Source: Chondrus crispus (taxonomy: Eukaryota; Rhodophyta; Florideophyceae; Gigartinales; Gigartinaceae). Taken from it: a stretch of 64,000 bases of DNA. A model generated the notes under the pieces. That model made no database searches, was not told where the DNA came from, and worked only from the letters and a program-made list of their open reading frames with translations. Position 1 is the first letter of the stretch. Every line of letters begins with the position of its first letter. Of the stretch, positions 55,316 to 64,000 are shown piece by piece. The stretch is taken from assembly GCF_000350225.1 (NCBI RefSeq), contig NW_005179151.1, positions 188,777-252,776 on the forward strand. Reading direction: 5' to 3'. The position numbers and the translations under genes are program-made.

Positions 55316-57974
55316 TTAGTCATTTGTCCTCGGCGTTTCCCCGGCAAAGAACAAATCCTTGTCCACCGTTGCCCCGTTCTCAAAGCTTGTGTCCGTATCA
55401 TCGCTCTTCTGCTGTCTGTCCCACATTCCTTTGAAGGTCCCGTTGGGAATGCTCAGAAGCTCCGAAAAGGTGCCCTCTTCAACCTTTTTGCCGTACCTCA
55501 TGACGACAATGTGATCAACGTTCATGATGGTGCTGAGCCTGTGAGCGACAATAATCCTTGTGCGATCCACGCCCAACTTTCGAAGGGCCTCAGAGACCTC
55601 CATTTCGGTAAGGGTGTCTGCAGGGACGAAATTTGAGAAAAAGGTTCAAAATTAAAAAAAGTGGGAGACGAACAAAGCACGAGGACTATGGTTAGACACA
55701 CGGCAGGTTTTTTGGCCGGGAGTTGTCCACATTCGAAAAGGTCGCGATGACAAACGTACCGAGAGCACTTGTACTTTCATCCTCAATGATGATCTTGCTA
55801 CCCTTGAGAAAAGCGCGGGCGACGGACAGTCGTTGCCGTTCGCCTCCCGATAGTCGCACACCGCGCTCTCCGACTAGGGTCTGATAATTGTGCGGTGTCC
55901 TCATGATGACGTCATGTATTGACGCTGCTTTCGCTGCAGCGACAACGTCTTCGTCTGAAGCTGAAGGTCTTCCATATCGGATGTTATAGGCGATGGTATC
56001 TGTCAATTAGGCAACACAGCCGGCATGGGAAGACGGACGAATGAGTGAAAAGAGACGTTAGAACATAAGCTTCGCAGGCGCAGAGGCAACGGAGTTGGAG
56101 ATGAGGTGTCTCATACCATTGAAAAGTGCGGTGTCCTGTTGGAAAAAGAAGGCGGCGATAAAGAAAAACCCCAGAACGCACATGTTAGCGATCCTGCATA
56201 CGCAAAGCTCGACGCGACGTTAACCAATGGCTTGTTCTCAACCTACCTGCGGCACAATGCTCACCGCCTGCCGCAGCGACGCGAGCGTCGCCTTTGAAAT
56301 GTCTTGTCCGTCGATGGAGATGGACCCCCCCGACAGATCATACAGCCTGTACAGCAAACGCGTAGCGGTGCTTTTCCCCGAGCCGCTAGACCCGACCAAA
56401 GCCAGCGACTTGCCCGCCGGCACAGTGAACGACAACTTGTTCAGCGCCAACTTCCTCTTTGGTGGCTTGCTCTTCGCGTCCTCCCCGCGCAATGAAATGG
56501 GCTTTTGCTCCTTGCGCGTAAAGCCGAGCGTGTCGTCCGGCTCTGGATACTGGAACGAGACGTTGTCAAAACGAATCTCGCCGCCCGCGACCCTCAGGGG
56601 CTTTGCGTCTGTAACGTCGGCGATCTTCGGCGCGCGCTGGAGTATCTCGAACAAGTTCTGCAAGTCAATCAGGCTCTGCTTGACTTCGCGATACTGCCAT
56701 CCCAGAAAGTTGAGCGGGACCCAGAGCTGCTGCAGCATGGTAGCGAGCATGACGACGGAGCCGACGGTGAGCGTTCCGGCGATGACGCCATTGGTGGCGA
56801 GGAAGAGGTTGATGGTGAGGCCGACGGTGAAGATGGCGCCCTGCCCCATGTTGAGGTACGAGAAGAGCCACTCGTTGCGGATGGCCGTTTTCTCGTACTT
56901 CTGCAGCGACTCGTCGTAGCGCGCAAACTCAAAACCGTCGTTGTGAAATGCTTTGACGGCCTCGACGTTGACCAGCGAGTCGGTGAGCTTAGCGCTCGAC
57001 TCGTTCTCCACGGCGTTCATCTGCGCGCGCACCTTGCCTAGTTGGTCGTTGATGACCAGCGTCCACGCGATGAAGGCCAAAAATGTCGCGACAGTGACTG
57101 CCACATACACCAACGAAAAGCGGTTGAGCAGGACGATGCACACCAGCAGTAGCTCGAACAGGCTCGGCAAGAAAGCGAAGAGCATACCACGAAAGATGGT
57201 AAGCACGCTGCGCGTGCCCCTGTCGACGATGCGCGTCAGCGCGCCTGTCTGGGTGGTGTTGTGAAACGCGGCCTCGAGGGAAAGAATGTGCGCAAACGAC
57301 GAGGCAGTAATGGACCTTCCAATGCGCTGGCCCGCCTTTGCGAAGAAGGCGTTGCGCATCTCGTGGGACGTGGACGCCATGATCTTTGCGGCGGCATGCA
57401 GGAGGATGGCCGCGACGATAGGTCTCAGCGAGGCTGCTGCGGCGGCTACGTGCGCGGCGGCGGAGGCGGAGGTGGAAGCGGAGGCGGAGGCGGAGGCGGC
57501 CATGAGGCTGTCGACGACGCTCTTGAACAGGAATGGGACTGCGATGCCGATGAGCTTGGAAGTGACGATGGCGGCGATGGCGAGGAGGAAGCGGCGCGCG
57601 ATGAACGGCTGGGCGGCGCACATGGAGCGGTAGTAGCGGACCAGGGCGTGTAGGGAGGACTTTGCTAATTGGGCGGAGAAGGGGGTGCGCGGAGGGTCTG
57701 CGAAGGAGGAGGCGATGCTGGTGGGGTCCTCGGGCAGCGGGGAGGGCGCCGGGGTGGCGGGGTACTCGGGCGTGATGGCCGTGCAGACGGTGCGGAAGGG
57801 GGTCAGGTTGTGCGTGACGCGGGGGAGGGGCGAGGGGAGGGCAGGGAGGAAGCGCGAGCGGCGCAGGTGGCGCGGGCAGAGGCGGAGCGAGCGCGTCTGC
57901 ACGCGGATGAACGGCGGGTGCGCGAGGAAGGCCGCGGCGGGCGGGACGGGGGAGGGGCGTGCGCGCTTCGCCAT
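55316..57974 (-). CDS. ATM1: ATM1/ABCB7-type mitochondrial ABC transporter (four exons)
   Basis: Half-transporter of about 762 residues. Exons on the minus strand: 57974-56247, 56135-56117, 55999-55760 and 55617-55316; all introns (111, 117 and 142 nt) are GT-AG. The N terminus is Arg-rich without acids, like a mitochondrial presequence. The membrane domain (about 115-450) carries ATM1 hallmarks: [39 protein letters not shown] and [18 protein letters not shown]. The nucleotide-binding domain has Walker A GSSGSGKS (about 528), signature LSGGER (about 632), Walker B IIIEDE (about 657) and the switch His in AHRLSTI. The family exports a glutathione-linked sulfur or iron-sulfur compound from the matrix for cytosolic iron-sulfur protein assembly. 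The stop lies at 55316. The coordinates span introns. The exact base of the exon 1 donor may be off by one. Confidence 0.93.
56117..56135 (-). other. 19-nt microexon of the ATM1-type gene
   Basis: Reads GACACCGCACTTTTCAATG, preceded by TTTTTCCAACAG and followed by GTATGA. It supplies DTALFN and the first base of the next Asp codon, completing the conserved VPQDT-LFNDTIAYNI stretch after Walker A. Without it the frame breaks, so it is required. Confidence 0.88.
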
Positions 57975-58254
57975 GGCTGGACGGTTGTGCGGGGAGCGGG
58001 GAAGGAGGGGGGAGGGCGGAGGGAGGAGGGCGGAGGGCTGGGGTGCAGGGGCTTAGAAGGGAGGGAGCTGTTGTCATTTGCTTCCATCCGAAGGGGAGGA
58101 GCGTGAATTGAAGGAAGAAGGAATGGGGGGCGAGCGAGGGGGGGTGAATTGGTCGGATGGCGGCGCCTCCTCAGCGGCAGCCACACGTTTACAAATTTGC
58201 ATGACGTGACGCCGTAGGCCTCCGCTGCTCCCTTCTGCACCGGCGGCACAACGC

Positions 58255-59673
58255 TCACCGCCGCGCCAGCTTGGCCACCTCCTCTCTCACCGCGTCGGCC
58301 AGCGCCTCGCGCCTCACCACGCGCTCCTCCTTGGTGTCCAGCACTTTAATCTTGACCACGCCGTCGCGCAGCTCGTCCTCGCCGACCACGGCCATCACCG
58401 GCACGCCGGTGCCCACGGCCTGCGCCACCTGCTTGCCCAGGTTCCAGTTCTCGTTGAAGCAGAACTCGGCCGCCACGCCCGCGCGCCACAGCTCCGCGCA
58501 CAGCCGCAGCCGCGCCTCCATCGTCCCCTTCCCCACCGTCCCCACCAACACGTCCGTGCTTGTCGCCCGTACCTTGCCCTTCCCGTCCTGGCTGCGAGCC
58601 TTGGCCTCCTCCTCGCCCGCTTTCACCATCAGGTTCATGATCCTCTCAATCCCGAGCGAACACCCCACGCACGGCACGCTCCGGCTCTTGAACATGCTCA
58701 CCAACTTGTCGTACCTGCCCCCAGCCCCGATCGACCCCAGGTTGATCTTCCGGTCCACCAGCACCGCCTCGAAGATCACCCCGGTGTAGTAATCCAACCC
58801 CCTTGCCAGCGACAGGTCGAACGACAGCCGCTGCGGCATCCCCTCGCGCATGCACTCTACCAGGTGGAACAGCTTCTCCATCTCGTCGAGCGTCTTCCCG
58901 CAGCTCTCCGCCAGCGCATCGTGCTTGCGCAGCTCGCCGAGCACTTGCAACGGCTCGCCGCTCATCTTGACAAACTCCCCGATCCTGTCAGCAGCCTCCT
59001 CCGCGAGCCCCTTCTCGACCACCATCTCCTTGCGCACGTTGTCCCACGTCTCTTTGTCGAGCTTGTCGACGGCCGAGCAGATCGTGCGCAGTTTTTCGTC
59101 GGGCACGCCGCACACGCGGAAGATCGCGTCGAGGATCGCCCGGTTGCTCACCTTGATCCTGTAGCTCCCGATCGTCTTGGCGTGGAACTCGCTCTGCGCC
59201 GCGAGCGCGTCGAACATCTGCATCATCACTACCAGCACCTCGGCGTCGGGCACCATCGCGGGGTACGTCCCCGCGATGTCGAAGTCGCATTGGAAGAACT
59301 CGCGGAACCGCCCGCGCTCCATGGCCGGCCGGTCGCGCCGATACACCTTGCCGATGTGATACCGCTTGATCTGCGACACGTTGTTGGAGGCGATGTACCG
59401 TGCGAACGGCACAGACAGGTCGTAGCGGAGCGACAGCTTCTCGCCTGTTTCGGAGGACATGTCGTCGGAAAGGTCGTAGATTAGCTTGGAGTCCTCGCCG
59501 TACTTGTTTTGTAGCACGTCGCGTAGCTCGAAGACCGGCGTGTCGATGGACACCGCGCCGTGCGAACGGAAGACAGAGGTGATTAGAGTGAAGGCCCGCT
59601 CCCGGATGGCCATCGCCTCCGGGCCGATGTCGCGCGTGCCTTTCGGAGGCTTGGCGATGATTTTGGGAGCCAT
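58255..59673 (-). CDS. HARS: Histidyl-tRNA synthetase (class II)
   Basis: 472 residues from ATG 59673, intron-free. It charges tRNA-His with histidine using ATP. The N terminus KPPKGTRDIGPEA is the family start. Class II motif 2 is RYHIGKVYRRDRPAMERGRF followed by REFFQCDFD. The histidine-specific motifs are LARGLDYYTGVIFEA (His A) and GSIGAGGRYDKLV (His B). Motif 3 is CSLGIERIMNL. The C-terminal anticodon-binding domain (about 370-472) contains DVLVGTVG and GVAAEFCFNENWNLGKQ. The overall type resembles eukaryotic cytosolic enzymes but without the N-terminal WHEP domain of animal ones. No clear organelle presequence is visible; alternative starts could still give dual targeting. It lies 281 bp upstream of the ATM1-type gene on the same strand, with no sign of co-transcription. 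Confidence 0.97.
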   Translation of the reverse strand: MAPKIIAKPPKGTRDIGPEAMAIRERAFTLITSVFRSHGAVSIDTPVFELRDVLQNKYGEDSKLIYDLSDDMSSETGEKLSLRYDLSVPFARYIASNNVSQIKRYHIGKVYRRDRPAMERGRFREFFQCDFDIAGTYPAMVPDAEVLVVMMQMFDALAAQSEFHAKTIGSYRIKVSNRAILDAIFRVCGVPDEKLRTICSAVDKLDKETWDNVRKEMVVEKGLAEEAADRIGEFVKMSGEPLQVLGELRKHDALAESCGKTLDEMEKLFHLVECMREGMPQRLSFDLSLARGLDYYTGVIFEAVLVDRKINLGSIGAGGRYDKLVSMFKSRSVPCVGCSLGIERIMNLMVKAGEEEAKARSQDGKGKVRATSTDVLVGTVGKGTMEARLRLCAELWRAGVAAEFCFNENWNLGKQVAQAVGTGVPVMAVVGEDELRDGVVKIKVLDTKEERVVRREALADAVREEVAKLARR

Positions 59674-60206
59674 TTTTGTGCTGGGGAGGTGGTTAGTTGA
59701 AGGTGGGTGCGTGGATACGAGGGTTGAGCGGAAGGTGTTGCGGGTTCAAGTAGTGGAATGATGAGCACAGAGAGTTAAGATGTTTGCATCGAGACAGGGC
59801 GGAGGCGGAAAGTATGTATATATACAGGGTATCTACGAAAGGAGTCTACAGAGTTGATGGCCGATGGTGAGGGTTTGGCGGCGAACAGCGATGGGAAAGT
59901 GCTTGCGGCTATGGAGCGGAAGGCTGCATTGCAGTCTTGTACGCATTTAAGAGGACGGAATAATACAAGTGCCAAAATGCCAAAAAATTAAGGCCGAAAT
60001 TTGCGACCGCCCTGTCCGCTCACAGTCGCGTCCTTGTCACTGGGAATCGGCAGGACAGCGAAGTCATGTTGTCGACGACGACAAGGGCTGGCAGGGGAGG
60101 CGCACCTGTGGGAGACTTGTTCCCGCTTCCCGCTTCCCCCCACACAGCGCATCCCCTCCTGTCAACGTTGGCACACACACATACACACACGCAAAACGGT
60201 CCACCC
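59674..60206. other. Intergenic spacer
   Basis: Upstream region of the HisRS gene and 3' end of the DUF1995 gene. No gene seen; a TATATATA stretch lies near 59815-59825. Confidence 0.4.
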
Positions 60207-61137
60207 TCACCCCTTCATGTACAGGCTCAAGAACCTCCAGACCTTTTGCAGCGGTCCCGCCTTGAGCCCACGGGCCCCCTCATCGCCCTCAAAAATCTCA
60301 TCAATAGTATCCGGCCCGGGTCTCTTATCAACTTGCCCCACCAATCGAAACCCGATCGCGCTCCCCGGCTCATCCGTCCAAATCCCCCACTTGCCGGGAT
60401 AGGCCCTCAACAGGACGCCCCACTCGAAGGTCTTGAGGTAATACGCGGTTTCAAACGTATCAATAAGCCTCTGTCTAAGGCGTCTCGCATTCAAGCTGAG
60501 GCCGGTGACGCCCATATCCACCAAGTCCGGGTTGACAATAACGACGCGGCACGCGGCGGCGCCCTCCACCACGACGCACAGCCTCGACGTCCGACGCGCG
60601 CGGGGCGACAATGATGAGCCCCGCGTCGTTCTCCACGTCCATCTGGACCTGCTCCATGCCGCACAGCGTGATGTGCGACGGGACGTCAGGAAAGTCGCGG
60701 CGGGCCAGGGCCGCGGCGCCCGCGTCCGGCAGCACCAGGTGGACGCGCGGCTGCGCGGCGCGCGACGCGTCGTCCAGCAGCGGGAAGAGCAGCTGCACCA
60801 GCGGCAGCGTCGACTTGAGCAGCGTGTACGTGGCGTCGCCGGCCGTCAGGTCCACCTCGATGAACAGCCGGCGCAGACCGCGCGAGAAGGCCAGGCGCGA
60901 CGCCTCCGTCGCCTGCGACGACGCGTTGCCCAGCGACGACGGGATGGAGATCACCGAGCTGGGCGCCGCGGCCGGCGCCGCCGCGCCGTCCGCGGAGGCG
61001 GGGCCGTCCGGAGCAGGGGCCGTGGCACACGGGCGCGTGCGGGGGCGCGGGTGGAGATAGGGGGGAGGATGACGGGTGAGCGGCGGCGTTGCGACGCGGC
61101 CGGGCGGGCGCAAGGGGGCGGGAGGGAGGAAGGCCAT
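60207..61137 (-). CDS. Plastid-targeted DUF1995 protein, reading frame broken once
   Basis: Starts MAFLPPAP at 61137. The first 50 residues are Pro/Arg/Ala-rich without acids, a typical red algal plastid transit peptide. The body reads VISIPSSLGNASSQATEASR, LFIEVDL, VHLVLPDAGAAALARRDF and GLIIVAPRASDVEAV. Near 60560-60585 the frame must shift to continue as EGAAACRVVIVNPDLVDMG, RRLRQRLIDTFETAYYLKTF, and YPGKWGIWTDE, the classic C-terminal half of DUF1995. Total about 305 residues. Relatives include LPA3 of Arabidopsis, which helps photosystem II assembly; whether this one does is inference. The shift sits in a GC-rich GTGGTGG stretch, with no intron possible in the space. It could be a sequencing error, a recent mutation or a programmed shift. 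Confidence 0.78.
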
Positions 61138-61657
61138 TGTGGTCGATGTTTACGCTGGGGAATTCCGCCTAAAGTTAGGTCTTTCGCCTCGGCCTTTCGC
61201 TTCAGTCTTCCGGTTCGGTTCGGTCTTCTGGTTCGGTTCGGTCTTCCGGTTCGGTTCGGTCTTCCGGTTCGGTCTTCCGCTTCAGTCTTCCGCTTCAGTC
61301 TTCCGCTTCAGTTTTCCGCCTGAGACCTTTGTGTTGCCCTTCCTCTCCGCCTCGTTGATCTCTCGGAGAGGCTCTGCGCATCGGCAGGGAGCTGTGGTCA
61401 GCACCGCCAGATCTCATCACTATTTACAGTAACCATACAAATTACAGTAACAGTAAATACAGTGTATATCCCCACAGTAGTCATTGCACACAAATCTGTC
61501 CGCTGTCCAGGCCCTGGACTCCTGGACTCCAGGGAGCATCGTCCCCTTGTGCCACCCGATTTTTTCTCTTCCGCCCTTCACTTCCCCCTCAACACGCGAC
61601 CCCCCCCCCCCCCTCTTCTCTCCGTCTCCGTCTTCATCCCTCACCCTCACCGCCGCA
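61138..61657. promoter_or_regulatory. Divergent intergenic region with TTCGG-type repeats
   Basis: Lies between the starts of the DUF1995 gene (minus) and the WD40 gene (plus), so it probably holds both promoters. 61186-61322 is a run of CTTCCGGTTCGGTTCGGT and CTTCCGCTTCAGT repeats. A cluster of ACAGTAA/TACAGT lies at 61425-61465, and a C14 run at 61600-61613 in the likely 5' leader of the WD40 gene. Confidence 0.6.
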
Positions 61658-63865
61658 ATGTCTGCCCTCCTTTCCCCGCCGCGTCCAGTGCGCACGCGAT
61701 TCAAAGTCCCTGGCGAGGGTTCATACGAGCTCTGCGCCGATCTCCCTCCGCCGCCCTCCCCCGTCTACCCGCCGCCGACGCCGCCGCCGACAAAGCCCTC
61801 CCCGCCCGCAAACCTGCAATCCCCGCCGCCCGCCGCCCCGCCCTTCATCGCGGGGCCGCTGGGCCTGGCGAAGGTCACCAAGCTGTCCTTCGCCGAGCGC
61901 ACCACGCTCGCGCCGCCGCCGCCGGACGCGTCGCCGACGGACGCCGCCCCGCCGGGCTCGCCGCTGGCGTCTGCCTCCTCCATGTTCAGCTTCCGCAAGC
62001 TCACGGGCCTCGGCAGTTCCCTGTCGGCCAAGTTCTCCTCGTCCACGGACGACGACCCCGCGCAGCACGTCTCCTCCGCCACCCAGTCCCCGCGCGCGGA
62101 CGACGGTCCGCGCTTCCCGCCGCGCGTCGCCACGGCCCGCCGCGAGGGCCGCTGGCGCCCGGATGACGCCCCGCCCCCGCACCCGGGTGGCGTCCTCGCG
62201 TACAACGCCTCCGAGAGCGTCGTCGTCGTCGATATGCAGCTCAGTGAGGACCTCCCCAACGCAGAGCCCGCCCTCACGCTGCAGAGCCGCAGCCCGCCGT
62301 CCGCCCAGAGCTTGCATCGTGTGGGGGAGGCCGTTAAGCTGCTGGTCGGCTGTGTTAATGGCGAGGTCCTGCATTACCCGGATATCGTGTCGGCGGGCGC
62401 CGAGGCGAGTAAGAAGTCGCGCACTGTGTCGGCTGTCGCCACCCTAGCTAGTGTGGCAGGTGTCATAAACGGCGGGTCGTCGCCAGCGGTGCCGCAGCAC
62501 TTTGTGTATAATAAGGAAGGCGCGACTAACTCGACGCGCGTGATCGCTGTGACGTGGGTGCCGAACAGCGCGTTTCGCTTTATGTCGGTGCATGATGATG
62601 GGGCGGTGGTTGTGTATGATTCGCGGTTCAAGCCGAGCCCCGGATCGTTGCGGGCGACGGTGTCGGGAAGTGCGAACGCCGTGCAGGCGCAGGGCGGGGG
62701 GGCGCAGGGGGGGAGCCTGGCGGTGATGACGCCGTCGTTTGATAATACTGCGGAAGGGGCCAATTCTGGAACAAGCATTGTGGGAGGACAGGGCAAGGGC
62801 TCGGAAAGAGGGAGTGATAAGGGTGGAGACAAGGAGAGTGGGGATAAGGATCGCGAGCGCAGTGGGTTGAGTAGCGGAAGCGGGGACAAGGCAGCGCCGA
62901 GCGGGGGTGGGCATAAGAGGAGCGGGAGTACAGTGGCGGTGAGCGGGGCTGGCGTGGTGGGACAGCACGATATATTGGTGACCAAGCTGGCAAAGGGGAA
63001 ACGAAGCAACCCTGTGGCAGTGTGGCAGGTTGGGAAGGCGACGGTGACCGCGTGTGAGTTCTGCCCCATTGCAAACGGGGATAGCAGGCTGCTGGCGATG
63101 ACTGGACGCGATGGGTACTTGCGCATCATTGACTTCACAAAGGAGATTCCGTTGCTGGCGTTCCGGTCTTACTTTGGGGCGTTCCTGTGCGTGTCATGGA
63201 GCCCCGATGGCAAGTATGTGGCGACTGGCGGGGAGGACGATCTGGTGTCGATCTGGTGTCCCGGGGAAGAAAAGCTGGTGGCGCGGCTGGAGGGCCACAC
63301 GTCATGGGTGAGCGCGGTGGCGTGGGACGGGTGCCTCAGCGGGCCCGGGCGGTATCGCATCGGCTCCGCGGGACAAGACGCGAAGCTATTGCTGTGGGAT
63401 TTCGCGCTGGACGTGCTGCACCATCGGTCTCCACCGCCGCGCGTTGGGACGGGGATGGTGCGTCTGCGGAGCTACGCGCGGGACGCGGGCGAGACGGCGA
63501 GCAGCAACGGGGGCACCGGGACGCTGGACCGCAAGGCAAGCAAGCTGTCGCGGCTACGCGCGCACGCGAGCGGGGGTTCGGGCGGCGGGGACGGGGACTC
63601 GGGCAGCGGGGCGAGCGTGCCGGTGAGCACGGGGCGCGTGGTGGCGGCGCCTGGAAGGGCCGAGGTGCCGATCGTGGAGCCGGTGGTGGCGCACGTCGCG
63701 CACGGCGAGCCGCTCACGGACGTCTGGTTCCAGGAGGGCGGGGTGTTCACGGCCGACGCTGGCGGGACGGTGAAGATGTGGAGCAGGCCGGCAGCGCACG
63801 CGGTGCCCGAGCTGTCGTTGCTGTCGTTGGAAGGTGGACGCAGAGCTGGTGCGGATTTAGATTAG
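61658..63865 (+). CDS. WDR20/DMWD/CreC-type WD40-repeat protein
   Basis: 735 residues from ATG 61658 (MSALLSPPRPVRTRF). The N-terminal third is Pro/Ala/Ser-rich. WD-type repeats follow: VIAVTWVPNSAFRFMSVHDD with VVVYDSRF (about 290-330), a Gly/Ser/Lys-rich insert (about 345-440), NPVAVWQVGKATVTACEFCP, LLAMTGRDGYLRIIDF, SYFGAFLCVSWSPDGKYVAT with GGEDDLVSIW, EGHTSWVSAVAWD, IGSAGQDAKLLLWDF, and a last repeat near the C terminus (VWFQEGGVFTADAGGTVKMW). The order and the SYFGAFLCVSWSPDG signature are those of WDR20, DMWD and fungal CreC, which bind and activate the deubiquitinases USP12/USP46 or CreB. A partner here is unknown. No introns are needed. Ends LDLD then TAG. Confidence 0.92.
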   Translation: MSALLSPPRPVRTRFKVPGEGSYELCADLPPPPSPVYPPPTPPPTKPSPPANLQSPPPAAPPFIAGPLGLAKVTKLSFAERTTLAPPPPDASPTDAAPPGSPLASASSMFSFRKLTGLGSSLSAKFSSSTDDDPAQHVSSATQSPRADDGPRFPPRVATARREGRWRPDDAPPPHPGGVLAYNASESVVVVDMQLSEDLPNAEPALTLQSRSPPSAQSLHRVGEAVKLLVGCVNGEVLHYPDIVSAGAEASKKSRTVSAVATLASVAGVINGGSSPAVPQHFVYNKEGATNSTRVIAVTWVPNSAFRFMSVHDDGAVVVYDSRFKPSPGSLRATVSGSANAVQAQGGGAQGGSLAVMTPSFDNTAEGANSGTSIVGGQGKGSERGSDKGGDKESGDKDRERSGLSSGSGDKAAPSGGGHKRSGSTVAVSGAGVVGQHDILVTKLAKGKRSNPVAVWQVGKATVTACEFCPIANGDSRLLAMTGRDGYLRIIDFTKEIPLLAFRSYFGAFLCVSWSPDGKYVATGGEDDLVSIWCPGEEKLVARLEGHTSWVSAVAWDGCLSGPGRYRIGSAGQDAKLLLWDFALDVLHHRSPPPRVGTGMVRLRSYARDAGETASSNGGTGTLDRKASKLSRLRAHASGGSGGGDGDSGSGASVPVSTGRVVAAPGRAEVPIVEPVVAHVAHGEPLTDVWFQEGGVFTADAGGTVKMWSRPAAHAVPELSLLSLEGGRRAGADLD

Positions 63866-64000
63866 ACAGCCGATGATGATGTCATCAACGGCTTCACTGG
63901 CGCAAAACCCTCCATTTTTTTTTCATTATTCGCCTTACAGTAACGTTCTCATCCGTACTTCAAATCTTCTTACCGTTACACACAATCTCCTCGCCCCCCC
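63866..64000. other. 3' flank of the WD40 gene
   Basis: AT-rich, with a T9 run. Nothing else recognised before the window ends. Confidence 0.4.

Noticed and set aside
56989..58077. 362-codon minus-strand frame overlapping the ATM1-type gene
   Set aside because: It is in another frame of the same GC-rich exon and is rich in Pro, Arg and His; the ATM1 frame carries all domain motifs.
58864..59484. 206-codon plus-strand frame opposite HisRS
   Set aside because: Antisense shadow of a clearly coding gene.
60505..61323. 272-codon plus-strand frame opposite the DUF1995 gene
   Set aside because: Arg-rich antisense shadow of the transit peptide and GC-rich body of the DUF1995 protein.

Overview
The window looks like nuclear DNA of a red alga, probably a multicellular florideophyte; that is an inference. 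The right end carries compact, almost intron-free eukaryotic genes: NASP-type histone chaperone, cytosolic-type HisRS, ATM1/ABCB7 transporter, WDR20-type WD40 protein, a plastid DUF1995 protein and a candidate thylakoid-lumen protein. The left and middle carry layers of dead and possibly live transposons separated by long stretches without recognisable genes.

Layout. Positions 1-16200 are GC-rich and built from one transposon family. Its terminal units are about 600-750 bp long, with ends close to TGTAGTATAAC...GTTATACTACA, and 5-bp target-site duplications (TSDs) can be read directly. One complete member, 10425-13325, has two 660-bp units in inverted orientation around a 1.57-kb core with a 500-residue ORF, flanked by GATAC on both sides. 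Single units with their own 5-bp TSDs lie at 9639-10302, 15581-16189 and 19163-19917. The end of a second large copy lies at 7838-8432. An uninterrupted PIF/Harbinger transposase (4335-5798) and a 54-bp minisatellite (6187-6945) lie inside this region.

Positions 16200-47000 are AT-richer. They hold two decayed Harbinger copies (18690-20700 and 32250-33605), each interrupted by one of the 600-750-bp units, a frameshifted Myb/SANT-like Harbinger partner (37864-38720), a broken chromodomain Gypsy element (27849-31243), a broken pogo/Tigger transposase (39530-40779) and one isolated host gene with a 4CXXC_R1 zinc domain (24681-25490). Several perfect 30-44-bp palindromes are scattered here.

Positions 46971-64000 are the host gene island, mostly on the minus strand: candidate lumenal protein, C2H2 zinc-finger protein, NASP-like chaperone, a secreted 12-cysteine protein (plus), ATM1-type ABC transporter (four exons, one of 19 nt), HisRS, DUF1995 protein (with a frame break) and, divergently, the WDR20-type protein. 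No operon-like logic links them; they are housekeeping, organelle and chromatin genes packed with 0.3-2.5-kb spacers.

The most interesting object is the inverted-unit element family. Its ends (TG...CA) and 5-bp TSDs look like retroviral-type integrase products, yet the large element has its terminal units inverted, as a DNA transposon would.
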